Shown piece by piece: positions 7,139 to 14,260 of a DNA stretch of 23,956 nt; positions within the stretch are counted from its first letter, which is position 1; each line of letters opens with the position of its first letter. Source of the stretch: an uncultured Roseburia sp. (GTDB lineage: Bacteria; Bacillota; Clostridia; Lachnospirales; Lachnospiraceae); the NCBI GenBank assembly GCA_910584215.1, contig CAJTYI010000043.1:1-23956 (forward strand), written 5' to 3'. Both the position numbers and the translations under genes were made by a program. The notes beneath the pieces are model-generated. The model was not told the origin of the DNA. It worked only from the letters and a program-made list of their open reading frames with translations, and did no database searches.

Positions 7139-8293
7139 TTATTCAAAGACAATATTCAGATAACCGCCCTCAAACCTGGCCCCTGCAATTTCTTTCTGTG
7201 AAAATTCTGCCGGCATCGGAAATCTTCTGTATTCATTGCGCACACCCACGACGAGTTCCCGCTCTCCCTGTTCTAAGTTCAATTCCTCCTTATGGGCAAA
7301 CGGAAGATAGATTCTTAGCGTATGTGCCTTAGCATCAACCTCATAGATCGTTTCTTTAAATAAGACCGTATTGGGGTCGCTGTCCTTGAAAATAAGTTCC
7401 CCCATCTCTTCTAATGTCTCTAAGGTACGGATTTCCTTTTGCTGTAATTGCACATAATAGCGCGGCACTTCTCCAAAACTTTCCCTAATTTCGCGCAATG
7501 CCTCCTCCTGTTTCTGCATCCCCTTGTTAAAATAGCCTTCCATCGCCGCTGTGGGGTAGATATGATTTACTATGACGGCGTCCACATTATAATGGTAGAG
7601 ATAGAGACAGGTAAAATTGCGCTTGGCTTCGTTTATGACGATTTTTTCCGGCGTTGTCACTACACGCAGGCTGACGATGTCTTTATCCAGCATCAAGTCC
7701 TGCAGACGCTCCATCTTATCCATCAGGGATTCGACATCTTCAAATACTGCTTCCGCCGGCATCGGCACTTTCATCGTTTTTTCGACAATTGGCCCGATGG
7801 TCTTTACGCCAAACCGCTCGATCGGCAGTATTTTCCTCACAAAAGAGGAAAATCGTTCGGGATATTTTAACAGCGACAAAGTCTCTCCGGTTGGTGCACA
7901 GTCCACGATGATCGTGTCGTACACGCCTTTTTGAAAAACATCGAGGATGCGAAACATAGAAAACAATTCCTCCAATCCGGGAAACACCAGCAGTTCCTCC
8001 ACTTCGATACCGGCGCCGCTTTTTGCCGAGAGCAGTTGCTTTAAATACCCTTTGAGATTTCCCCAGCTCTTTTCGCTTTCGTACACGGTATCAATCTCCT
8101 GTGCCCATAGATTCTCTGTAATTTTTGTCTCTTCTTTTCCAATTTTCCGGTCGAATACGTCCCCAAGGCTGTGCGCCGCGTCCGTGCTCATAATCAACAC
8201 CTTTTTTCCGCTTTTTGCGATCTTGCAGGCGCTTGCAGCTGCCATACAGGTTTTTCCGACCCCGCCTTTTCCGGTATAAATAATTATTCTCAT
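7139..8293 (-). CDS. ArsA/Get3-family ATPase with C-terminal HSP20-like domain (second of a pair)
   Basis: A 384-residue P-loop ATPase of the deviant-Walker ArsA/Get3 group. The deviant P-loop is at the very N-terminus (YTGKGGVGKT, K14). Switch I is STDAAHS (36-42) and switch II is IIVDCAPTGETL; TTPEKIVINEAKR is the usual late ATPase motif. The last 70 residues (YEVDAKAHTLRIYLPF, RRFPMPAEF, ARFEGGYLNIVF) resemble the alpha-crystallin/HSP20-like domain attached to some bacterial ArsA proteins. No Get3 CxxC and no obvious arsenite-binding cysteine triad are seen, and no arsenic genes are nearby, so arsenite transport is unlikely. It overlaps the preceding 78-aa gene by 4 bp (ATGA). Its client is unknown; membrane-protein targeting or a chaperone-type role is inference. 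Confidence 0.88.
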   Translation of the reverse strand: MRIIIYTGKGGVGKTCMAAASACKIAKSGKKVLIMSTDAAHSLGDVFDRKIGKEETKITENLWAQEIDTVYESEKSWGNLKGYLKQLLSAKSGAGIEVEELLVFPGLEELFSMFRILDVFQKGVYDTIIVDCAPTGETLSLLKYPERFSSFVRKILPIERFGVKTIGPIVEKTMKVPMPAEAVFEDVESLMDKMERLQDLMLDKDIVSLRVVTTPEKIVINEAKRNFTCLYLYHYNVDAVIVNHIYPTAAMEGYFNKGMQKQEEALREIRESFGEVPRYYVQLQQKEIRTLETLEEMGELIFKDSDPNTVLFKETIYEVDAKAHTLRIYLPFAHKEELNLEQGERELVVGVRNEYRRFPMPAEFSQKEIAGARFEGGYLNIVFE

Positions 8294-8526
8294 AATATCT
8301 CAATCTTTCTGGCATTTTCGCCTTCTGCGGCCTTTGGCCCACTCTCCCGTTTACGCTCTGTTTTGCACTCTCTCATGACATCCGCCATCAATTCCACGAA
8401 CATCATCTTCACTTCCCTCTCAATCACATCCAAATGTCCGTTCATCTTCTCGGAACATAAGGCGCGAACCGCCTTTTTCTGATATTCTCCCGCTATGCAC
8501 AATCTCTCCATCAGATCACGTTTCAT
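8290..8526 (-). CDS. Small protein of unknown function between two ArsA-family ATPases
   Basis: A 78-residue, charged, mostly helical protein. It has three cysteines (residues 10, 24 and 54), a central amphipathic stretch (HLDVIEREVKMMFVELMADVMRE) and a basic C-terminal third (KTERKRESGPK). No signal peptide or membrane segment is visible. I do not recognise the family. It is placed 11 bp after the first ATPase and overlaps the second by 4 bp, so all three are almost certainly one translationally coupled unit. An adaptor or regulatory subunit for the ATPases is a reasonable guess from position alone. GGGGGAAACG lies before the start. Confidence 0.78.
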   Translation of the reverse strand: MKRDLMERLCIAGEYQKKAVRALCSEKMNGHLDVIEREVKMMFVELMADVMRECKTERKRESGPKAAEGENARKIEIL

Positions 8527-8537
8527 CGTTTCCCCCT

Positions 8538-9689
8538 TTATCTCCCTGTTCTAAGCCTCTCATTCTCATACCTGGCTCCGGTAACCTCATAACTGCACAG
8601 TACGTTTGGAAGCGGGATATTGCGCTTAAAGTTATCCGCTTTCACTATTACCGCGCTGTCCGCCTGGTACAAATCCAGATTTTCTTTCGTGGTATTCGGC
8701 AGATAAACTTCCAACACATAGCCCTTCTCATTTTGACGAAACGTCTCTCTGCCGACTATTGCTTTCCCCGCAAAGACGTCTCCCTGCAAGGCATCCTCCA
8801 TCATTCTTCTGACAGCCCGTTCGCCGCGTAGTTCCTCATCATACCAGTAAATCTCGTAGATGGGAAGCGCGGCAAAACATTCTCTGAGTTCGTTTTTATA
8901 ATCTTCCTGTATCTTCAACCACCCCTCAAAAAATGGATTGCCGATATCAGGCGGCAGGATACGGTTAATGTAGATGCCGTCCACATTAAAATTGTAGAGA
9001 TTCAAATACATATAATTGCGCTTCGTCTCTTCCACGACCATCTTTTCCGGCGTAGCGACAATGCGGATGCTCGTGACCGATCTGTCCTTTAAAAGCTCCT
9101 GCAGCTCATATAGTTTCAAATACATTTTCTCTATATCGTTCATCGCCGCCTTATTGGGAAGCTCTACTTTAAAGACCGTCTTGGAGACGGGCGCTAAGAG
9201 TTTAACGCCTACTTTACCTATGGGAAAAAGCTTCTCCATATACCAGGACAATAGCTCCGGAAATTTTAACAGCGCCAGGGTTTCACCGGTCGGAGCGCAG
9301 TCAACTATGATTCTGTCATAGCTCCCCTGCTTATAGATCTCTAAGATCTTTAGCAAGGAAAACAGCTCTTCCATCCCCGGAATCATTCCTACATCCCGCA
9401 TATCGTTTTCTTCCGTGCCGCCAAGCAGTTTTGCCAGATAATCCATGATAAAGGAAAATTCTTTCTGCATGACATACTCGGGGTCTATCTCATAAAGTTG
9501 CAGGCAGGGAAGTACCGTCTCCGGCTCTTTGCCCAATTTGCACTCAAAAATATCACCCAGATTATGTGCCATATCCGTACTGACGAGCAGTGTTTGCTTC
9601 CCCTCCCCGGCGCTTTTGATCGCATGGGCCGCCGCCACACTGCTTTTGCCCACGCCCCCTTTCCCGGTAAAAATATAAATCCTTTCCAT
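8538..9689 (-). CDS. ArsA/Get3-family ATPase with C-terminal HSP20-like domain (first of a pair)
   Basis: A 383-residue paralogue of the ATPase ending at 7139. It has P-loop FTGKGGVGKSS, switch I STDMAHN (Ala to Met compared with its partner), switch II IIVDCAPTGETLALLKFPE, ATPEKMVVEETKR, and a C-terminal HSP20-like segment (YVLEVYLPNTTKENLDL, RNIPLPNVL, GARYENERL). The domain ends abruptly in RTGR where the partner reads LNIVFE. The frame is open to 9842, but GGAGG lies 6 nt before the ATG at 9689 and the protein then begins directly with the P-loop strand. It is the first gene of the cassette and has a 23-bp MarR-box-like operator 53-75 bp upstream. Two non-identical copies suggest a heterodimer. 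Confidence 0.88.
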   Translation of the reverse strand: MERIYIFTGKGGVGKSSVAAAHAIKSAGEGKQTLLVSTDMAHNLGDIFECKLGKEPETVLPCLQLYEIDPEYVMQKEFSFIMDYLAKLLGGTEENDMRDVGMIPGMEELFSLLKILEIYKQGSYDRIIVDCAPTGETLALLKFPELLSWYMEKLFPIGKVGVKLLAPVSKTVFKVELPNKAAMNDIEKMYLKLYELQELLKDRSVTSIRIVATPEKMVVEETKRNYMYLNLYNFNVDGIYINRILPPDIGNPFFEGWLKIQEDYKNELRECFAALPIYEIYWYDEELRGERAVRRMMEDALQGDVFAGKAIVGRETFRQNEKGYVLEVYLPNTTKENLDLYQADSAVIVKADNFKRNIPLPNVLCSYEVTGARYENERLRTGR

Positions 9690-9741
9690 AGGTTTCCTCC
9701 ATTTTACTTTAATTCCTGTTTTATTATTATTTCTGTTTATG

Positions 9742-9764
9742 AATAGTTCTATACTCGAACTATT
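9742..9764 (-). promoter_or_regulatory. Operator-like inverted repeat before the first ArsA-family gene
   Basis: AATAGTTC (9742-9749), a 7-bp spacer and GAACTATT (9757-9764) form a perfect 8+8 inverted repeat. Two related copies lie before the marR gene (10387-10409, 10409-10431). Size and symmetry fit a MarR-dimer site. A TATAGA sequence within it could be the -10 box of the ATPase promoter, though no good -35 is seen. Confidence 0.8.
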
Positions 9765-9867
9765 AAGCAGTCTGCCGCAACAATTTCGCCTTTGCACGCC
9801 GTGTGCATGGCGCTCACAGAATATTATCGCTACAAAAAGCACTTATGACCGCATCATACACATGCAA

Positions 9868-10368
9868 TCAGTCAATGGTGATCTTTCTCACCTTTTTGGG
9901 CGCCTCTTTCCTGCGGTTCTCCTGCTTCATAACAGCGATTACTTTGGCCGTCATCCGGTAAAAAAGATCAATTTCTTCTTTTGTGAAAGAACTGACTACC
10001 TGAATCCCGCAGCGGGTGATCTCACCGAGCAGCAAATCAAACTGCGCCGCTCCCTGCTCACTAAAGCGGATATTCACTACTCTTTTATCCTCTTTAGAGC
10101 GTGTTCTTACCACCAGACCATCTTTTTCCATCCGGCCGATAATCCCTGTAGCCGTATTCAGTGGCACATGGATATAATCAGCGATCTCCGTCATATTAAC
10201 TTCGTTCTTTCGATACAGCAGCCAGAACACAAACACTTCGTTCTTTGAACAATTCAGGAAAACATTTTCCCAGAGATTAGAAGAGAGCAGCTCTTTAATC
10301 TCTTCCACATAGTCCAATACGAACTGCGTCATATTTTCTATGCCCTTTTTATCAAACTCCATCGCCAT
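9868..10368 (-). CDS. MarR-family transcriptional regulator
   Basis: A 166-residue winged-helix repressor candidate. Residues 40-105 show the MarR core: SKNEVFVFWLL, NMTEIADYIHVPLNTATGIIGRMEKDGLV (helix-turn-helix) and the wing VRTRSKEDKRVVNIRFSEQG. The flanking helices for dimerisation are present and the C-terminus is strongly basic (RRKEAPKKVRK). The start at 10368 has no clear ribosome-binding site; an in-frame ATG at 10332 has AAAAAGGG about 10 nt upstream and is a good alternative that would remove 12 residues. It lies upstream of the ArsA-type ATPase genes in the same direction and has a near-consensus promoter overlapped by two operator-like sites, so autoregulation is expected. Confidence 0.92.
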   Translation of the reverse strand: MAMEFDKKGIENMTQFVLDYVEEIKELLSSNLWENVFLNCSKNEVFVFWLLYRKNEVNMTEIADYIHVPLNTATGIIGRMEKDGLVVRTRSKEDKRVVNIRFSEQGAAQFDLLLGEITRCGIQVVSSFTKEEIDLFYRMTAKVIAVMKQENRRKEAPKKVRKITID

Positions 10369-10386
10369 TCATATCAGGTCCGGCAA

Positions 10387-10409
10387 AATATTTCGTCTCT
10401 CGAACTACT
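10387..10409 (-). promoter_or_regulatory. Operator-like site 2 in the marR leader
   Basis: On the minus strand this site matches the ATPase operator (9742-9764) at 17 of 23 positions, keeping TAGTTCGAG in the left half and ATATT at the right end. It lies just downstream of the marR -10 box, in a roadblock position, and abuts the next site. Confidence 0.65.
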
Positions 10410-10431
10410 TTTATTCTACCGCCGAACTATT
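10409..10431 (-). promoter_or_regulatory. Operator-like site 1 within the marR promoter
   Basis: On the minus strand this site matches the ATPase operator at about 15 of 23 positions (AATAGTTCG and TAGAA are kept; the right half is degenerate). It covers the spacer and the -10 box of the marR promoter. Its phase relative to the neighbouring site is 22 bp, about two helical turns, allowing both dimers to bind one face. Confidence 0.6.
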
Positions 10432-10441
10432 CTCCTGTCAA
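10413..10441 (-). promoter_or_regulatory. Strong sigma-A type promoter of marR
   Basis: On the minus strand a perfect TTGACA (10436-10441) is 17 bp from TAGAAT (10413-10418), which matches the -10 consensus at five of six positions. The operator at 10409-10431 overlaps it, predicting negative autoregulation. Confidence 0.8.
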
Positions 10442-10616
10442 TCATTTTTTATTGCCTGTCATTCCAAAGTTATAACAATTCTTGTCTCAGGAAAGCGCAT
10501 TGACTTCACATTCCGCGAGAACATGCTTCACAGCCATCTGATCTTGCCCCGGTTTTGGCCTTGGGCAACTGTGAATGTATTAACTATATCACACTTATTC
10601 CCCTGTCTCAATGAAA

Positions 10617-10655
10617 ATATTTGCGTTCTTCCGGGGGGTAAAACGCCGCAAATAT
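10617..10655 (+). repeat. 9-bp inverted repeat upstream of the ABC-transporter operon
   Basis: ATATTTGCG (10617-10625) and CGCAAATAT (10647-10655) are perfect inverted copies separated by 21 bp containing a GGGGGG run. It could form a leader hairpin or be a two-site operator. There is no T-run, so a terminator is unlikely. Confidence 0.5.
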
Positions 10656-10688
10656 GCCCTATTTCCAGTGTGCGCGTTCCAGTTGACA

Positions 10689-10705
10689 AAGCGCAACTTG
10701 CGCTT
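10689..10705 (+). promoter_or_regulatory. Perfect 17-bp palindrome, operator candidate for the ABC-transporter operon
   Basis: AAGCGCAA-C-TTGCGCTT is fully symmetric. It follows directly after a TTGACA (10683-10688) and ends about 80 bp before the permease start. A palindrome of this size is typical of XRE-type or other dimeric repressor sites. No good -10 box follows at the normal distance, so the TTGACA may be coincidental. Confidence 0.6.
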
Positions 10706-10785
10706 GGTGGACTTCACTTCCTGCATCGGGTAACGTGAAATCAAAAGAAACGCGTATCACAGAAAGACGAGGTGGACAGTCCCAG

Positions 10786-12648
10786 ATGAAATCAAAATTT
10801 CAATTATTTTTGCGCATCGCCTGGCGAAAAAACGGAACAGGTATTCTCTTATTTGTTATTTTTCTATTTGCAGCCGCCATTTTATCGGCCTCCCTGCTTT
10901 TAGAAACCGGCAACGACGGCCTAGACACATTGGGGCCGAACTATTGTATTTTGGTCTCTGAGATCAACCGCACGCTCGGCGTCTTTTCTTTTGCGGCTAT
11001 CCTGATCGTAATCTGGGGACAAATGACATTATATTTTTTCCGCAGCCGCCGAATCGAGCGCTCCCTTTGCGTCTGTAATATTTTCGGTATGAAAATAAGG
11101 GATCTCTATCTGTTTTCACTGACCGACTGGCTGATTTGTGGCGTAGCTGCCCAAATCCCTGGTGTTCTGATGGGAATAGGGATTGCTAAATTTTTGAGCG
11201 GACGTCTCTATCCCTCCGGCAGTCTTCCCTCCCTAACGGCAGGAGAGACCACTGCGGCAGTTTTACCGTTATCGCTTCTGCTCTCCGTTCTGACGTTTGG
11301 AGGAAGCCTGTCCGCCATCTGCGCCGCGTGCGAGAAAAAATATGTCAATCTCTTTTTGGGCCGGGGCGAACCAGAGCGCAGCCGACGCGGCATCCTCATC
11401 ATGGGCGCAACCGTCGTTCTGATTTTGCTGCTCGTTTGCCTGATGTTTCCCGATGCCTGGCATATCAATGTTATGCTGCTTGCGATCTGCGTCATTTTAG
11501 CCTTGCTGCTATTTGGACTGTTCCGCTTTTTCTTTTTTTATTGCGGCAGTCGCCGGCGGAACAGACGACCGCTCTGCTCGCCGCGCGGCATCAGTCTGCG
11601 CTTTTTATGCAGCCGCGGACGGCGGGCGGCAGGACTTTCAGCCGTCATTTCTGTGGGGGCGCTTCTGGTATGTTTCGCCGGCAACCTGATTTTTCACTTT
11701 GATGATATCCTGCGGCAGTCTTACCGCGAAAACATGGGCTACACGGTCTGTCTGCGGGTCAGCGACTGGCATGAGCGGGAAAGTATCGGTGCGTTTCTTG
11801 ACCTCAACGGCTACCGTTATACCTGTCTCTACTCTAAATTGATGGATTACCGCGCGCTCGACGGCTGCGAAACAGTAGACGGCAAGTTTTGGGTGGCCCT
11901 GATACAAAAGCAGACGGACGAAAATACTCATTTTGCAGCGCCCACACAGGGATTTCTCGCGGAGAATTATTTCAGCGGACAGCTCGGATTAACTTCAGGC
12001 GACTACAGCGACGCCCCGGGTCATCATCTGCGCTTTGCCGGCGGGCTGACCGACCGCCAGGCACTCTCGCTGGTGAGCTATAATATTTTACTCAATGCAT
12101 CCGACTGGAAATATGACATCGACGAAAGCTATTCCTGTATTTATCTGATGGATATCAGCAGAGCCGAAGAAAAAAGACTGCAGCTCCTCACAAAATCGCT
12201 GCCCTTAGAGATGGAAACAGCCTCTGCGCTGGTCGACGCTCTGTTTGAGACCATGCACGAATATTTTGCCATAGTGGTTCTGATGTTTCTCATGCTTGTG
12301 CTCGTCACATCAGCATTTTACTTTGCCACGATACAGAGTGATTTGCGGCAAAGAAGAACAGAATTTCTTTTGTACCGCATCTATGGAGCCTCAAGGCGAA
12401 CCGTAAAGCGTCTATTCTGCGGCGAATATCTGCTGATTGGCTTTGTCTCGTCTTTTTGTGTGGTCTTTGTCGTAATGGTGCTGTTAGAATTGCTCTTTTC
12501 ATCCTTTTTAGGACACCATTATCCGCTCTCTCTGCCAGTGCTTTTGCTTACGATGCTGCTGGTAAATGGATTTATTTCTCTTTGCTGTCTCACTGCCGGC
12601 CTAACGGCAGGCGGCGACAGACAGACGGAACTGATTCGCGACGTATGA
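10786..12648 (+). CDS. BceB-like ABC transporter permease (FtsX family)
   Basis: A 620-residue membrane protein with ten predicted helices in the BceB arrangement. There is one helix near the N-terminus (GILLFVIFLFAAAILSASLL), then helices up to a seventh near AAGLSAVISVGALLVCF, a loop of about 200 residues outside the membrane, and three C-terminal helices (AIVVLMFLMLVLVTSAFYF, LIGFVSSFCVVFVVMVLLEL, LPVLLLTMLLVNGFISLCC). BceAB transporters detect and relieve peptide antibiotics such as bacitracin or nisin. The frame is open from 10735, but the ATG at 10786 has GAGGTGG upstream and begins MKSKFQLFLRIAWRKN, a normal FtsX-type N-terminus. The ATPase gene follows after 40 bp. The usual BceRS two-component genes are absent here; a membrane-anchored XRE protein follows instead. 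Confidence 0.88.
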   Translation: MKSKFQLFLRIAWRKNGTGILLFVIFLFAAAILSASLLLETGNDGLDTLGPNYCILVSEINRTLGVFSFAAILIVIWGQMTLYFFRSRRIERSLCVCNIFGMKIRDLYLFSLTDWLICGVAAQIPGVLMGIGIAKFLSGRLYPSGSLPSLTAGETTAAVLPLSLLLSVLTFGGSLSAICAACEKKYVNLFLGRGEPERSRRGILIMGATVVLILLLVCLMFPDAWHINVMLLAICVILALLLFGLFRFFFFYCGSRRRNRRPLCSPRGISLRFLCSRGRRAAGLSAVISVGALLVCFAGNLIFHFDDILRQSYRENMGYTVCLRVSDWHERESIGAFLDLNGYRYTCLYSKLMDYRALDGCETVDGKFWVALIQKQTDENTHFAAPTQGFLAENYFSGQLGLTSGDYSDAPGHHLRFAGGLTDRQALSLVSYNILLNASDWKYDIDESYSCIYLMDISRAEEKRLQLLTKSLPLEMETASALVDALFETMHEYFAIVVLMFLMLVLVTSAFYFATIQSDLRQRRTEFLLYRIYGASRRTVKRLFCGEYLLIGFVSSFCVVFVVMVLLELLFSSFLGHHYPLSLPVLLLTMLLVNGFISLCCLTAGLTAGGDRQTELIRDV

Positions 12649-12688
12649 CACCCAACCGATTCGCGACACACGAGCATAGGGAGGACTT

Positions 12689-13354
12689 ATGATTGAAGCA
12701 AAACATATTACAAAAACAATCACAACCGGAAAACAAAAGCTTACCATCTTAAGGGATATCACGTTTTCCCTGCAAAAGGGAAGCATCACCGCCATCGTCG
12801 GCAAAAGCGGCTGCGGCAAGAGCACGCTGCTGTCCATTCTCGCGGGTATTGACCCGCCAGGCAGCGGAGATGTATTATTGAATGGTATTAATTTTTACAG
12901 GCAGAGCCCTGCCGCCCAGGAACGTTTTCGCAGCGAACATATCGGCGTTTTATTTCAAAACTACCATTTGATTCCAGAGCTTACCTGCGAAGAAAACGTG
13001 CGTATGCCGCTGGCTTTTTCCAGGCACAGAGAGCGCGGCGCCAAAGTAGCGGACATGTTAAAACAAGTAGGTCTGGCTGACAAAAAGTCTCTGTTTCCAC
13101 GCCAGATGTCCGGCGGTGAACAGCAGCGGACGGCCATCCTGCGCGCGATCGTCAATGAACCCGATCTTCTTTTTGCCGATGAACCGACTGGGGCCTTAGA
13201 TTCCACAACAGGCAGTCAGGTGATACATTTCCTGATTAACTACGCCCATCGCCGCGGTGTGACGATCCTGCTTGTGACACACGATATGGACATCGCCAAT
13301 CAGTGCGACCGCATAATTTTCATGAAAGATGGGCAAATAAATGAGCATGGATAG
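12689..13354 (+). CDS. ABC transporter ATP-binding protein (BceA/MacB-like)
   Basis: A 221-residue ATPase partner of the preceding permease. Walker A GKSGCGKST (38-46), Q-loop Q90, signature SGGEQ (141-145), Walker B LLFADEP (D164/E165), D-loop GALD and switch H198 (VTHD) are all intact. Length and the SGGEQQR/ADEPTGALD form are those of the LolD/MacB/BceA group. GGGAGGA lies 7 nt before the ATG. It is encoded between the permease and the XRE regulator gene, all in one direction. Confidence 0.95.
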   Translation: MIEAKHITKTITTGKQKLTILRDITFSLQKGSITAIVGKSGCGKSTLLSILAGIDPPGSGDVLLNGINFYRQSPAAQERFRSEHIGVLFQNYHLIPELTCEENVRMPLAFSRHRERGAKVADMLKQVGLADKKSLFPRQMSGGEQQRTAILRAIVNEPDLLFADEPTGALDSTTGSQVIHFLINYAHRRGVTILLVTHDMDIANQCDRIIFMKDGQINEHG

Positions 13355-13463
13355 GTTTGAGCGGAACAAAATTTGACAAGTTCTGACGTTCCATGCAAAT
13401 AAACAAACTGGAATTAGCCGCAGGTATAAAATTTTCAGGTTATGGGAAAGGTATGGGTTTTCT

Positions 13464-14159
13464 ATGAGTTTAGGGAACAAATTAAGATGTCTTAGAAATG
13501 AACATGGTCTCACGCAGGAGCAGCTCGCGGAACAGTTCCATGTCAGCCGCCAGACAATCTCCAAGTGGGAACTTGACCAGATGATGCCGGAAACAGCAAA
13601 GCTTTTGGAAATTGCCGAATTTTTTGACGCCTCCCTCGATGAACTGCTGCTGGACAAAGAAGATTCTGCGCTAAAAATACTGCGCGAGCAAAAAGAACCG
13701 CCGAGCGAACCGCAGTTGTCAACTTACGAGCCTCATCAGCAGATTGGTGAAACGCGGCAGTCAACTGCGGACTCCCGGCGGCCTCCGACGTCTTTTCGCC
13801 TCACTGCTCTTCAAAAACTGCAGCTGGGTGGCATAATACTTCTTTCGGTGCTGCTCCTGTGGAACCCGGCGCCAAACACCACGCACTTTTCGCCTATGAA
13901 TCTTGTCGATAACAGTTTCGTTCTGATTCTGGCAGTTACGCTGGCGCTTTGCCTGCTATTTAAAGTCTTATTCCGACAAAAAGTAAAGCTTTCGAGGCTG
14001 ATCGCCGTTCTGGCTGTCTGCATCGGATTTGGCTTTTCCTTTTATTACTTTTATGTGTTATTGCGCTCCGGCAATATCGGCCATGGGGTAAGAGTCGCGC
14101 TGCTCCCCCTGTATTACGGCATCCTTCTGGGATTTGCGGCAAGCTTCGGTGACAGATAA
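13464..14159 (+). CDS. Membrane-anchored XRE-family regulator
   Basis: A 231-residue protein with an N-terminal helix-turn-helix (residues 3-62: GNKLRCLRNEHGLTQEQLAEQF, HVSRQTISKWELDQMMPE, AEFFDASLDELL) like the Cro/CI family. A polar linker (66-115) rich in Glu, Gln, Ser and Pro follows, then four hydrophobic segments (about 120-134, 151-170, 178-200, 209-227). The DNA-binding domain would be cytoplasmic. It lies 109 bp after the ATPase gene, so it may directly sense the transporter or cell-envelope damage, replacing a two-component system (inference). GGGAAAGG precedes the start by about 12 nt. The end of the gene, including the stop codon, lies inside the first of three 29-bp direct repeats. 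Confidence 0.88.
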   Translation: MSLGNKLRCLRNEHGLTQEQLAEQFHVSRQTISKWELDQMMPETAKLLEIAEFFDASLDELLLDKEDSALKILREQKEPPSEPQLSTYEPHQQIGETRQSTADSRRPPTSFRLTALQKLQLGGIILLSVLLLWNPAPNTTHFSPMNLVDNSFVLILAVTLALCLLFKVLFRQKVKLSRLIAVLAVCIGFGFSFYYFYVLLRSGNIGHGVRVALLPLYYGILLGFAASFGDR

Positions 14160-14230
14160 AATGTGCGCCAGACTTCAGCAACAGATAAAATGCGCACCAA
14201 ACTTCAGCGACAGATAAAATTTCCCGCCGC
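14144..14230 (+). repeat. Three 29-bp direct repeats at the 3' end of the XRE gene
   Basis: The core CTTCRGYRACAGATAAAAT occurs at 14144, 14173 and 14202, exactly 29 bp apart. The stop codon TAA of the XRE gene is inside the first copy, so copies two and three look like tandem duplications of the gene end. GTGCGC in copy one and GCGCAC in copy two are inverted and could pair. The rest of copy three is diverged. Confidence 0.75.
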
Positions 14231-14260
14231 ACTTTGGGCATCATCCAAAACAGCCGCCCG

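Larger units (their letters stand above)
10442..10785. other. Intergenic region between divergent marR and ABC-transporter genes
   Basis: Together with the marR promoter this gap is 417 bp. An open frame crosses it on the plus strand but has no start signal or recognisable protein. It contains an inverted repeat (10617-10655) and a 17-bp palindrome (10689-10705) before the transporter genes. A possible plus-strand promoter is TTGGCC, 17 bp, TATTAA near 10557-10585, which is a weak match. Confidence 0.5.

Noticed and set aside
7139..9689. Arsenite efflux (ArsA proper)
   Set aside because: No arsB, arsD, arsR or arsenite-binding cysteine triad is seen; each protein has a single ATPase domain plus an HSP20-like domain, unlike the double-domain ArsA of efflux pumps.
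10340..10738. Plus-strand ORF of 132 aa between marR and the transporter genes
   Set aside because: It begins inside the marR gene, has no ribosome-binding site or recognisable features and covers the operators and palindromes.
14144..14230. CRISPR array
   Set aside because: The copies are contiguous with no unique spacers of regular length, the third diverges, and no cas genes are present.
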